This document shows positions 18,652 through 28,467 of a stretch of 44,009 nt of DNA, in pieces (within the stretch, counting starts at the first letter, position 1; each line of letters starts with the position of its first letter). The position numbers were made by a program, and so were the translations under genes. The notes under the pieces were generated by a model that had not been told where the DNA came from, made no database searches, and was given only the letters and a program-made list of their open reading frames with translations. The stretch comes from Actinomycetes bacterium (GTDB lineage Bacteria > Actinomycetota > Humimicrobiia > JAHJRV01), in the NCBI GenBank assembly GCA_023129485.1, contig JAGMBY010000036.1:1-44009 (forward strand), written 5' to 3'.

Positions 18652-19962
18652 ATGAAAAAGCAAATAATAATATTTTCATTATTAAATTTTATTATAGGTT
18701 TAACCGGTATAGTTATAAGACCTTTAATACCAATAGTCTCTGAAGACATAAATGTTGGTTTAGATATGATTGGAATTTTATTGTTCAGTATCTCATTAGG
18801 ATTTTTTATTTCAGGAATTTCTACTGGTTATCTATCAGATAGATATGGTACAAAACTCACCATGTATTTTGGTCTTATAGTATTAATTGTTAGTTCTTTA
18901 GGATTTAGCCTGGCTTACACATTTTTTATCTTAATTATTAGTGGATTACTTATGGGAATTGGAAGAGGAGGCCTAATGGCAGCCATAAATTCACACATGG
19001 TTAATATTTATCCTGAAAAAAGAGAAGCAAATCTTTTGAAGTTAGGTTATTTCTTTTGTTTAGGGTCAGCAATTGGTACTATTGTTGTTTCAATAATGCT
19101 CTTTTTAAAACTGAATTGGAGGATTGCATTTATTATCTTTTTCTTCATTTATCTACTTTTTACATTATATTTTCTAAAGAAGAAGGTTATGAAAAGTAAA
19201 ATTAATTTAGGAGAAGAACAAATTGAGAATTTTAATAAAGAAAAAATAAAAAATTTTAAAAACAATTCAGGAAATATAATTTTAATCCAGGAAGAAGATA
19301 ATATAAATCTTTATAAAAATAAAAAAAGTTTTAAAAATGTTAATAAATTTCAGAAACACACACATTTAAGGGAATACTTAAATCTTTTTAAAAATCCGAT
19401 AATAATCTTTTCTGGCATTCTTCTAATATTGTTTGGTGGAACAGTTGTTGCTTTCTCAACATGGTATACAACTTACTTCTCATCATTTGGTATTAAAGTA
19501 GAAATTAGCTCTTTGGGACTTTCATTATATTGGTTATCGATAACAGGGGGTGTGAAACTTAAGCAGTTTGCAATTAAAAAATTCAAAGATTATCAAATTA
19601 TATTCATAGGATGCTTATTAAATGCAATTTTCATGCTTATTATTACATTCTCACAAAATATTATTATTAAAATTATTGCATCTATATTAATTGGTCTTTT
19701 TTTAGGAGGGTTTACTGCTTTAATAACTTCTTTTGCTATTGGTCAAAAACCTGAATTATCAGGCTTTATTTCTGGTTATATTTTAGGGATGCTATCATTG
19801 GGTAATATGATTTTTCAACCAATTATTGGAAATATATCTGAAAGGTTTGGAAGAGGAACTGGGATATATGTTCAATTGATAGGTTCAGTTTTACTTTTTA
19901 TAACAGCTTTTATAATAACAGTTTTCTATAAATATAAAGAACCAGATACTGAAAACTTTTAA
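18652..19962 (+). CDS. MFS transporter
   Basis: Hydrophobic with about 12 TM segments; 'GYLSDRYGTKLTMYFGL' signature; central K/N-rich loop. Confidence 0.85.
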   Translation: MKKQIIIFSLLNFIIGLTGIVIRPLIPIVSEDINVGLDMIGILLFSISLGFFISGISTGYLSDRYGTKLTMYFGLIVLIVSSLGFSLAYTFFILIISGLLMGIGRGGLMAAINSHMVNIYPEKREANLLKLGYFFCLGSAIGTIVVSIMLFLKLNWRIAFIIFFFIYLLFTLYFLKKKVMKSKINLGEEQIENFNKEKIKNFKNNSGNIILIQEEDNINLYKNKKSFKNVNKFQKHTHLREYLNLFKNPIIIFSGILLILFGGTVVAFSTWYTTYFSSFGIKVEISSLGLSLYWLSITGGVKLKQFAIKKFKDYQIIFIGCLLNAIFMLIITFSQNIIIKIIASILIGLFLGGFTALITSFAIGQKPELSGFISGYILGMLSLGNMIFQPIIGNISERFGRGTGIYVQLIGSVLLFITAFIITVFYKYKEPDTENF

Positions 19963-20023
19963 TTTTACTTTCAATTTTCTATAAAAAAATATTGAAGTAT
20001 AATTTATTTAATGGTATATCTTT

Positions 20024-20725
20024 TTAATGGCAAGTATTTTTAAGAGTAATTATTTTAACAGTTTTACCAATCTCATTTTCAGCAGAAGCAATTAGAGTAA
20101 ATTCAGTTTCTTCTTTTGTTAAGTTCACCTGAGCGATATTATCATTTGCTGGCAAACCGTCATCCCTGTTAAAATACAATTTAGGTGATGGATCTCCGCT
20201 AACATTAGCTCTAACTCTATAAACACAAAAACCTGTTTCAAGAAATGGTCCCTCAATTATTTCAAGTGTAATTGTGGGGGCCTTGGAAATCAGCTCTGTG
20301 ACTACAAGTTTAAACGAATCTTTTGATTCTTCAAGACTATCTGAAACTGTTAAAGTTACAATATATTCCCCTGGATCTGGATATTGCACCTGAACCATTA
20401 TTCCTTCTGCTATTCTTTCATCCCCCAAACCCCAGGTATATATTAGTTCATCTCCATCAGGGTCAGTGCTTCTATATGCAGACAAAATGATTGTAGATCC
20501 TGCTTCTATTTTTTTATCTTCCCCAGCTCTTGCGATAGGTGGTGAATTCTTAATGCTTAGCCCTTCTTCAGTTTTTTCTTCCTGTTGTTCAATTTTAGAT
20601 TCAAGATCAGATTCTTGTTTTTCATATTGCAAGATACTTTTATTTATGGAATCGATTATTGCATATGCTAAAAGCACAATTATAATTATTGTAATAAAAG
20701 TTCTTCCTATGTTTTTTCTTCTCAT
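20024..20725 (-). CDS. Membrane-anchored PKD-domain protein
   Basis: N-terminal TM 'TFITIIIIVLLAYAIID'; PKD domain 'PPIARAGEDKKIEAGSTIILSAYRSTDPDGDELIYTWGLGD...YPDPGEYIVTLTVSDS'. Confidence 0.8.
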   Translation of the reverse strand: MRRKNIGRTFITIIIIVLLAYAIIDSINKSILQYEKQESDLESKIEQQEEKTEEGLSIKNSPPIARAGEDKKIEAGSTIILSAYRSTDPDGDELIYTWGLGDERIAEGIMVQVQYPDPGEYIVTLTVSDSLEESKDSFKLVVTELISKAPTITLEIIEGPFLETGFCVYRVRANVSGDPSPKLYFNRDDGLPANDNIAQVNLTKEETEFTLIASAENEIGKTVKIITLKNTCH

Positions 20726-20940
20726 AACCAGATAATTTTAATAACTATATTTTTATTTGTTGCTGTTTATTATAGAATAAACTAAAGTATTCTAATTTTA
20801 AAGTATTTTAATTTTGATTTATATATTTTTTGAATAAGAGATTCTTTTAAGATAAATATTTGTTAAATAAATCTTTTTAAGTTTCCTTTTTGACAACCCA
20901 AATTAGAAATATAGCTATTGTCAATTAATTTGGAGGGTGA

Positions 20941-22050
20941 ATGGAATATAGATTAAATTTAAAAGAGCTTTCTAAGATAAGGACTGAGAAGTACCCACTA
21001 ATAACTTTTTATTTCACAGCCTCCTCACCTTTCGAATGGAAAGAGGAGGCAAATATTTTCCTGAAATCAATGGCATCAAAACAAGAGGAAAGACTCAGTA
21101 AAGAACTATTGGATGGATTTAGATCTGATGTTGAGAAAATAAAAGATTATATAAATTATAAGCTTGGGAAATCGGTAAGAAGTTTAGTATTTTTTACATG
21201 TGAAAATGAAAACTTATTTAAGTTTTATAAAGCGCCCTTTCCAATAACTACCCTATTTTTTGTAGGAAATACCCCCTATTTAAAACCATTAGCAGGAGCA
21301 CTAGATAATTATGGGAAATATATCTTGGCTATACTGCATATTGATTATTCATCAATTTATATAATTGATAGAACTGATATTGTGGAGTGGATTTCTAAAG
21401 AGGATAAAATCCCAGTAAAAACTAGAAAAGCGGGTTGGAAGAATTTAGCTAAACCAAGAGTTGAGAGGAGAAGAGGAGAGTATATTAAAAAACATTATAA
21501 GGATATAGCCAATATAGTGAGAAATAGTATGGATAAAGATATTAGTAGAATAATAATTGCAGGTACAAAGAAGAATGTGAATATGTTTATAAACTATCTT
21601 CCAAAGCACCTAAAAGATATTGTTTCAGCTACATTTCAATTTGATACTCATTATAATGATTTCAAGATTATAGAGAAATCAATTGAAGTGCAGCTTGAAA
21701 GTGAAAGAAGAGATGATAAGAGATTAATAGAACAATTAAAGCAATTAGGAAGAGAAAAGATAGCCGTAGGACTTTATCAGGTTCTTTTAACATTACAAAG
21801 AGGACAAATTGATAAATTAATTATTCATCACAAATTTCAAGAATCCGGATGGCTTTGCAATAATTGTGGTTATCTAGCAAGTGGCGGTTCTAAAATCTGC
21901 CCTATGTGCAAAGTTGAGATGAGCAGAGTAAAAGATATAGTAGATGAAGTTGTAAATAAAGCAATAGAATTTGATATTGATGTTGATTTTGTATCAGAAA
22001 ATGGATTTATTGATAATTTTGGAGGAATGGCTGCAATTTTGAGGTATTGA
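20941..22050 (+). CDS. eRF1/Vms1-like (baeRF-type) protein with zinc ribbon
   Basis: eRF1 domain-2-like 'KAGWKNLAKPRVERRRGEYIKKHYKDIANIV...RIIIAGTKKNV' and C-terminal zinc ribbon 'WLCNNCGYLASGGSKICPMCKVE'. Confidence 0.65.
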   Translation: MEYRLNLKELSKIRTEKYPLITFYFTASSPFEWKEEANIFLKSMASKQEERLSKELLDGFRSDVEKIKDYINYKLGKSVRSLVFFTCENENLFKFYKAPFPITTLFFVGNTPYLKPLAGALDNYGKYILAILHIDYSSIYIIDRTDIVEWISKEDKIPVKTRKAGWKNLAKPRVERRRGEYIKKHYKDIANIVRNSMDKDISRIIIAGTKKNVNMFINYLPKHLKDIVSATFQFDTHYNDFKIIEKSIEVQLESERRDDKRLIEQLKQLGREKIAVGLYQVLLTLQRGQIDKLIIHHKFQESGWLCNNCGYLASGGSKICPMCKVEMSRVKDIVDEVVNKAIEFDIDVDFVSENGFIDNFGGMAAILRY

Positions 22051-22099
22051 TATTAAGATAGCAAGATATAAAATTTAAGATAGAACAGTATTAAATGTG

Positions 22100-22172
22100 A
22101 TTACCTCACTTCGCTTGTCCTGAGTACAGCGAATGGATTCGAGTCAAGCCTTGAACGAAGTAAAGAAATGAT
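22100..22172. repeat. Dispersed intergenic repeat, divergent copy 3
   Basis: acctcacttcgcttgtcctgagtacagcgaatggattcgagtcaagccttgaacgaagtaaagaaatgat. Confidence 0.55.
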
Positions 22173-22216
22173 AGATTATCTATTAAATATAAATTAGTTA
22201 ATATAAGTTGATTTGA

Positions 22217-23356
22217 ATGAAAATATTGATAGCTCCAGATAAATATAGAGAAAGCCTTTCTTCAATAAATGTGGCAAAAGCTATTGAAAGAGGCATAAAG
22301 AAGGTTGATAAGAACATAGAAACAGTTTTATGTCCTATAGCAGATGGTGGAGAAGGAACAGTAGATGCATTAGTGGCTGCAACATCTGGCAGATATGTTA
22401 TTTGCGATGCTACAGGACCATTGGGAGAAAAGATAAGTGCTAAATATGGCGTATTAGGAGATAATAAAACAGCTGTTGTTGAGATGGCAGCTGCCTCTGG
22501 GTTGTGGTTGGTTCCTCAGGATAAAAGAAATCCACTTTATACGACAACCTATGGAACCGGGGATATGGTAAGAAGTGCCTTAGATTTTGGTGTTGAAAAG
22601 GTAATAGTAGGTATAGGAGGGAGCTCAACTACTGATGGTGGGATGGGTATGGCGCAAGCTTTAGGAATTAAATTTTATGATAAGGAAGGTAACGAATTAG
22701 GATATGGGGGAATTCAACTTGAGAAGCTATATAGGATTGATATAAAAAATAGAGATCCAAGAGTCAATAGAACTATATTTGAAGTTGCATGTGATGTAGA
22801 TAATCCACTTACCGGTTCTAAAGGAGCAGCCTATGTTTACAGTCCACAAAAGGGAGCGAATCCTGATGAGGTAAAAAGATTGGACGAAGGTTTAAAAAAT
22901 TTTGCAAAAGTGATTAAAAAAGATTTAGGAAAAGATGTGGAAAATTTAAAAGGGACAGGAGCAGCTGGAGGATTAGGAGCTGGACTTGTTGCATTTTTGG
23001 ATGCAAAACTCAGGCTAGGAGTAGATATAGTTACGGAAACTATAAGTTTAAGGAAGAGGATGGAAAATGTAGATTTGGCAATCACAGGTGAGGGTTCAAC
23101 TGATATTCAAACCCTTATGGGTAAAGCTCCAACAGGAGTTATAAATATAGCTAAAGAACTTAAAGTCCCGGTTGTAATAATATCAGGTTCTGTAGCTGAT
23201 GATATGTCTAAATTGCATGAGAGTGGTGTTGATGCTATATTCTCAATTGTTCCTAGACCTATAAGTTTAGAAGAGTCTTTTAGGAATGCTTCCTTGTATT
23301 TGGAAAAGACTGCTGAGGAGGTAATAAGATTATTTACAGCAGCTAAAAGAAAATAA
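22217..23356 (+). CDS. Glycerate kinase (GlxK/GarK family)
   Basis: 'MKILIAPDKYRESLSSINVAKAIERG', 'CPIADGGEGTVDAL', 'VGIGGSSTTDGGMGMAQALG', 'VDLAITGEGSTDIQTLMGKAP'. Confidence 0.93.
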   Translation: MKILIAPDKYRESLSSINVAKAIERGIKKVDKNIETVLCPIADGGEGTVDALVAATSGRYVICDATGPLGEKISAKYGVLGDNKTAVVEMAAASGLWLVPQDKRNPLYTTTYGTGDMVRSALDFGVEKVIVGIGGSSTTDGGMGMAQALGIKFYDKEGNELGYGGIQLEKLYRIDIKNRDPRVNRTIFEVACDVDNPLTGSKGAAYVYSPQKGANPDEVKRLDEGLKNFAKVIKKDLGKDVENLKGTGAAGGLGAGLVAFLDAKLRLGVDIVTETISLRKRMENVDLAITGEGSTDIQTLMGKAPTGVINIAKELKVPVVIISGSVADDMSKLHESGVDAIFSIVPRPISLEESFRNASLYLEKTAEEVIRLFTAAKRK

Positions 23357-23529
23357 TAAAGATATCATGAAGGAACTTTTTCAATAAAGGAGAACAGATA
23401 GATTAATCCATTTCTTATCCTCTTATTTGAGAGAGAAGATTTGAGGGAGAGTCTGGAAAGATTTGTTTAAATTAGTAATAATCAATATTAAGGATCTTAT
23501 AAAAGAGTTTTAAATTATAAATTTGTTCA

Positions 23530-24729
23530 ATGAATTGTAATATGGAAAAGAAAAAGAAGATAAGAGTAGCTATACTTATGGGAGGAACTTCGGCAGAGAG
23601 AGAAGTTTCTCTTAACACAGGAGCAAATATTATAGAATATTTAAACAGGGATAAGTATGAGGTAATACCAGTAGAGATTGATAAGAATGGAAGATGGATA
23701 GCACTCCCCGACTCAAAGAAACCATCATTAGCTAAAAAACAAAAATTAATTAAAAAACAAAAATTAAACAAAAAGCAGAGTGAAATTCCAACAGAATCTG
23801 TTTTTAATGAAGAGATTGATTTGAAAGAAATTGAGAAAATTGACGATAAGTACTTAAGCAGTGAATTCAAATTACTTGAAAAAGCAAATCCAATACTAGC
23901 CTTAAATTATGAGGATAAAAAAATTATCAAAGATTTTAAACCAGCAATAGATGTTGTATTTATTGCCCTTCATGGTCCTCAAGGTGAAGATGGAAAATTT
24001 CAAGCTCTTCTCGATCTTTTGGATATTCCATATACTGGATCTGGTGTAATGGCTAGTGCCTTAGGGATGAATAAGTTACTAAGTAAGAGGTTATTTACAC
24101 AAGCTGGCATTTTAGTATCTAAATATATAGATATAAATTTAAAAGATTGGCAAGAAAATATAAAGAAGCAAATTAAAAAAATAAAAGATGAAATAGGCTT
24201 TCCAGCAGTTATAAAACCAGTTGGTCAGGGTTCAAGTGTTGGTGTATCCATTGTTAAAGCGGAAGAAAATCTTGAAGAAGTCATGAAATTGGCATTTGAA
24301 TATGACCCCATAGTTTTAGTTGAAGAATATATTAAAGGAACTGAAGTTGCCTGTGGAATATTGGGAAATGAAGACCCTATTGCTCTTCCACCAATAGAGA
24401 TAGTACCAAAAAGAGAATTTTTTGATTATACTGCAAAATACACACCATCAGAATGTGAAGAGATATGTCCAGCACGAATATCTGAAGAGATGACCAAAAA
24501 AGCTCAAAAATACGCTTTAAAAGCTCACAAGGCACTGGGATGTGTTGGATTTTCACGAGTAGATATGTTTATAAGTGGAAATGATGTCTATGTTTCTGAG
24601 GTAAATACAATTCCTGGTCTGACATATGCTTCACTTTATCCAAAAGAGGCAAAAGCAGCAGGGATTAGTTTTTCAGAACTTTTAGATAGATTAATAACAT
24701 TAGCATTAGAAAATCCTGTTAAATATTAA
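23530..24729 (+). CDS. ddl: D-alanine--D-alanine ligase
   Basis: 'VAILMGGTSAEREVSLNTG', 'VVFIALHGPQGEDGKFQALLDLLDIPYTGSGV', 'PAVIKPVGQGSSVGVSIV', 'EVNTIPGLT'. Start possibly at 23542. Confidence 0.93.
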   Translation: MNCNMEKKKKIRVAILMGGTSAEREVSLNTGANIIEYLNRDKYEVIPVEIDKNGRWIALPDSKKPSLAKKQKLIKKQKLNKKQSEIPTESVFNEEIDLKEIEKIDDKYLSSEFKLLEKANPILALNYEDKKIIKDFKPAIDVVFIALHGPQGEDGKFQALLDLLDIPYTGSGVMASALGMNKLLSKRLFTQAGILVSKYIDINLKDWQENIKKQIKKIKDEIGFPAVIKPVGQGSSVGVSIVKAEENLEEVMKLAFEYDPIVLVEEYIKGTEVACGILGNEDPIALPPIEIVPKREFFDYTAKYTPSECEEICPARISEEMTKKAQKYALKAHKALGCVGFSRVDMFISGNDVYVSEVNTIPGLTYASLYPKEAKAAGISFSELLDRLITLALENPVKY

Positions 24730-24742
24730 TTAAATATTATAG

Positions 24743-25276
24743 TTATTTGCATTTATCAACATAGGTTGACCCTTCAATCACTTTTTGAAACCAGGTTACT
24801 CCCTCTTGAAGAGCTTCTATCTGAAGAATATACCAACCTATATTTTCTGGTGCTTTCACTTTAACTATTACTTCTACTGATTCATCAGGTGCTACATCTT
24901 CTGGTATTAAAGTTCTGCCACCATCATCCCAGGAAGGCTCAGGTTGATTTCCCTTAGGAAACCAGTGATAACCCACTCTTACTGGGGATTTTCCAGAACT
25001 TGGCCATGTGAAGGAACTTTTATTTTTAAGTGTTATTTTTATAAGATTCACTTCACCTGCACAAAGAAATGTAGGAATATATCCATCATATTTAATATCA
25101 TGTGTTTCTTTTGAATAATCTATTGAGGGTCTTTCTGGTTCTACTTCTTCTTTTGTTTTTTCTTCGACAACTTTAGTTTCTTCTGGAGACACAAGAGTTT
25201 CTCTTGAACATGATGTGATAAATAGTAAAACTAAGATTATTGAAAGCATGGTAATAAAAATCTTATTTTTTTTCAT
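24743..25276 (-). CDS. Lipoprotein with an NBR1-Ig-like domain
   Basis: Signal peptide and lipobox 'ILVLLFITSC'; 'VNLIKITLKNKSSFTWPSSGKSPVRVGYHWF...VAPDESVEVIVKVKAPENIGWYILQIEALQEGVTWF'. Confidence 0.65.
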   Translation of the reverse strand: MKKNKIFITMLSIILVLLFITSCSRETLVSPEETKVVEEKTKEEVEPERPSIDYSKETHDIKYDGYIPTFLCAGEVNLIKITLKNKSSFTWPSSGKSPVRVGYHWFPKGNQPEPSWDDGGRTLIPEDVAPDESVEVIVKVKAPENIGWYILQIEALQEGVTWFQKVIEGSTYVDKCK

Positions 25277-25583
25277 ATATCAATACCTTTCCTTTTGAAA
25301 AATTAAGTTGTACATATTATTTTTATTGTTAGAAAACTGGCTTCAAGTTCCTCTATTAAAAAGGATTAAAAGCCTTATTTATTTTTGTTATTAAAATCTA
25401 ATTCTTAATTAGATTATGTTACTAAAATTTTCAATAGATTTCAAAAATAAAAAGGAATTTAGAATTTAATTGACAAACATTATTATTTTTAATAATATTT
25501 TTAAGGAAATCTTATTAAAGAATTTTAAAATTTATTTTTCAATTGATTTAATAAATTATTTTTTACCTAAATACAAAAAGATT

Positions 25584-25610
25584 TAATCTAAATTTATTTA
25601 ATTTAGATTA
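25584..25610. promoter_or_regulatory. Perfect palindrome upstream of padR, candidate operator
   Basis: taatctaaat-ttattta-atttagatta: 10-bp perfect arms, 7-nt spacer, 40 nt before the PadR ATG. Confidence 0.5.
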
Positions 25611-25650
25611 TTATATCTTGATTAAATTAATAAAACATTAAAATAACTAC

Positions 25651-26052
25651 ATGCCAAGAAAAAAGAAAGAAAAATCCTTAAAAAATTTTGAATGTACAGT
25701 TAAGGATATCTTCTTAGGAGAAGTAAAGTCCAAGAATATTTTTCCACTAATTATACTTCATCTAATTTCCAATGAATCTCAGTATGGTAATAAATTAATA
25801 TCAAAAATTAAAGAGATGAGTGGAAACATTATGACAGTAAATCCTAATACAATCTATCCTCTTTTAACAAGAATGGAGGAATTAGGTTATGTAAAGGGTA
25901 AATGGGATAGACCTAAAAAACCATATAGGAAATATTATTCTATAACAAAAAAAGGTTTTAAAAAATATATTGAGATTAAGGGAGCCCAAAAACCCTGGAT
26001 GGAAAAACTTGAAAAAGCTGTGAAGATATTCAGGAAAGAAATTTATAGTTAA
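25651..26052 (+). CDS. PadR family transcriptional regulator
   Basis: 'IILHLISNESQYGNKLISKIKEMSGNIMTVNPNTIYPLLTRMEELGYVKGKWDRPKKPYRKYYSITKKG' is the PadR wHTH signature. Confidence 0.93.
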   Translation: MPRKKKEKSLKNFECTVKDIFLGEVKSKNIFPLIILHLISNESQYGNKLISKIKEMSGNIMTVNPNTIYPLLTRMEELGYVKGKWDRPKKPYRKYYSITKKGFKKYIEIKGAQKPWMEKLEKAVKIFRKEIYS

Positions 26053-26148
26053 AATACTAAATTAATATTTGAAATTTTTATTTAAAAATAAATTTATATT
26101 TGTAAGGTTTCATTAATTTGTAAAAAATATTTTTTAAAGGGGGTTATT

Positions 26149-27327
26149 TTGAGAGATGTTGTAATTACAAGTGCAGTAAGGACAGCAATTGGATATTTTG
26201 GAGGAACCATAAAAGATGTATTACCTGCTGATTTAGCAAAAGTTGTTATAGAGGAAGCTATGAATAGATCAAATGTTAAAGGTGAGGAGATTGATGACGT
26301 TATCTTGGGATGCATTTTACAGAGAAGTGATGAACCTAACGTTGGCAGAGTAGCTGCATTAAAAGCAGGAATCCCCGTTGAAGTTCCAGGATATACTGTA
26401 AATAGATTATGTGCTTCTGGCATGCAGTCTGTTATTAATGCAGCAAGAGCAATAAAACTCAACGATGCAGATATTATAGTAGCAGGTGGTGTTGAAAATA
26501 TGAGTGCTGCTCCATATATTTTGAAAGGAGCAAGATGGGGTTATAGATTAAGACATGGTGAAATAACAGATTCTCTTTGGGAGGGATTAACAGACCCCAT
26601 AAGAAACATCATAATGGGTATGACTGCTGAAAATTTAGCGGAAAAATACAATATAACAAGGGAAGAACAGGACGAATATGCTGCAAGAAGTCAGATGAGA
26701 GCAACAAGAGCAATAGTTGAGGGGAGATTTAAAGAAGAAATAGTTCCAGTGATGGTTCCACAGAAAAGGGGAGAGCCTATTAAGTTTGAAACAGATGAGT
26801 TTCCAAAACCCGGTATTTCGAAAGAAAAGTTAGCTCTTTATCCCACTGTTTTTAAAAAGGGTGGAACAGTTACACCCGGAAATTCCTGTGGAATAAATGA
26901 TGGTACAGCAGCTTTAATAGTAATGGGTGATGATATTGCTAAAAAGAGAGGATTAAAACCTATCGCTAAAATCTTATCTTATGGTGTGGCTGCAGTAGAT
27001 CCAGCTTTCATGGGAATTGGTCCTGTTTATGCTATTCCTAAAGCTTTAGAAAGAGCTGGATTAAAGTTGGAAGACATGGATTTGATTGAACTAAACGAAG
27101 CATTTGCTGCTCAGGTTTTAGCAGTAGATAAAGAACTTCATTTTAACCACGATAAATTAAATGTAAATGGTGGTGCAATTGCTCTGGGTCACCCAGTAGG
27201 ATGTAGTGGTACAAGAATAATAGTAACGCTACTTTATGCAATGAAGGATAGAGATGCTAAATATGGACTTGCAGCATTATGTGTAGGAGGTGGTCAGGGA
27301 GCAGCAATGGTTGTAGAGAGAATGTGA
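26149..27327 (+). CDS. Acetyl-CoA acetyltransferase (thiolase)
   Basis: 'VNRLCASGMQSVINAARAIKLNDADIIVAGGVENMSAAPY', 'NVNGGAIALGHPVGCSGTRI', 'CVGGGQGAAMV'. TTG start after aaaggggg. Confidence 0.95.
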   Translation: MRDVVITSAVRTAIGYFGGTIKDVLPADLAKVVIEEAMNRSNVKGEEIDDVILGCILQRSDEPNVGRVAALKAGIPVEVPGYTVNRLCASGMQSVINAARAIKLNDADIIVAGGVENMSAAPYILKGARWGYRLRHGEITDSLWEGLTDPIRNIIMGMTAENLAEKYNITREEQDEYAARSQMRATRAIVEGRFKEEIVPVMVPQKRGEPIKFETDEFPKPGISKEKLALYPTVFKKGGTVTPGNSCGINDGTAALIVMGDDIAKKRGLKPIAKILSYGVAAVDPAFMGIGPVYAIPKALERAGLKLEDMDLIELNEAFAAQVLAVDKELHFNHDKLNVNGGAIALGHPVGCSGTRIIVTLLYAMKDRDAKYGLAALCVGGGQGAAMVVERM

Positions 27328-27380
27328 ACTACTTTCTCAAAAAATGACATAATAATTAACATAAATAATGTCATAAAAAA

Positions 27381-27435
27381 TGTCATTCTGACCCTGACTT
27401 TGAGTGTAACGAAAAGGAAGGGGAAGAATCTCATT
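27381..27435. repeat. Dispersed intergenic repeat, copy 4
   Basis: tgtcattctgaccctgactttgagtgtaacgaaaaggaaggggaagaatctcatt, between thiolase and hydroxybutyryl-CoA dehydrogenase genes. Confidence 0.8.
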
Positions 27436-27551
27436 AAAAAGAATATATTTTAATTAAATTTTTAAAAACAATATTAATTAAAACTTTAAAAATTCTAGAA
27501 CTTTATAATTATTATTATTGCTAAGAAATTCTTAAAAAGGAGGATTTTAAA

Positions 27552-28409
27552 ATGTATGTTTACAAAATAGGTATTTGTGGAGCGGGGACTATGGGAGCTG
27601 AAATAGCTGAAGTAGCTGCTTATGCAGGTCTTCCTGTGATTCTCAGGGATATTAAACAGGAATTTGTAGATTCAGGGATTAAAAAAGCCAATGATATTCT
27701 TCAGAGAAGAGTTGATAAAGGTAAAATGTCTCAAGAAATGAAAGACCAGATTATGGAAAGGATAACTGGTACATTAAAGTTAGAGGATTTAAAGGATGTC
27801 GATGTAATAATTGAAGCTATTCCAGAGGATATAGACTTAAAAATTGAATTATTCAAGGAACTTAATGATATATGTGAACCCCATACAATTTTTACTTCTA
27901 ATACATCTGCTTTGTCCATCTCAAAAATGGGTAGTGGATCTGGTAGACCTGAGAAAGTCATAGGTATGCACTTTTTCTTTCCAGCACATGTTATGAAGTT
28001 AGTTGAAGTTATACCAGGCATTGAAACATCTCAAGATACGATAGATACAATAGTTGAGCTTTCAGAAAGATTCAGGAAATTACCTGTTAAGGTAAAGGAA
28101 ATACCTGGATTTTTGGTAAACAGAATACTTCTTCCAATGTTAATAGAGGCCTGTAAATGTCTTGATGAAGGAGTAGCATCAGCAAAAGATATAGATTTGG
28201 CTATGCAGGCAGGTGCAGGAATGCCAATGGGTCCTTTCACTCTTGCAGATAATTTAGGACTTGATGTTGTTTTAAATGTAGCTGATTATATGGCTAAGCA
28301 ATATGGAAATCCAAACTTTAATCCCCCATATCTTCTAAGAAAAATGGTAGCAGCAGGACATCTTGGAGTAAAAACAGGAAGAGGATTTTACGACTATAGC
28401 AAAATGTAA
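27552..28409 (+). CDS. 3-hydroxybutyryl-CoA dehydrogenase
   Basis: 'IGICGAGTMGAEIAEVAAYAGLPVILRDI', 'VIGMHFFFPAHVMKLVEVIPG', 'PGFLVNRILLPMLIEA', 'GPFTLADNLGLDV'. Confidence 0.95.
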   Translation: MYVYKIGICGAGTMGAEIAEVAAYAGLPVILRDIKQEFVDSGIKKANDILQRRVDKGKMSQEMKDQIMERITGTLKLEDLKDVDVIIEAIPEDIDLKIELFKELNDICEPHTIFTSNTSALSISKMGSGSGRPEKVIGMHFFFPAHVMKLVEVIPGIETSQDTIDTIVELSERFRKLPVKVKEIPGFLVNRILLPMLIEACKCLDEGVASAKDIDLAMQAGAGMPMGPFTLADNLGLDVVLNVADYMAKQYGNPNFNPPYLLRKMVAAGHLGVKTGRGFYDYSKM

Positions 28410-28467
28410 AAATTTTATAAATAATATAATTCCAAAATAAAAAAAATATTTAAAATGGAGGTAAATT

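Noticed and set aside
26070-26097. AT-rich imperfect palindrome upstream of the thiolase gene as a second PadR operator
   Set aside because: It consists mostly of A/T runs and does not share the taatctaaat arm of the padR palindrome.
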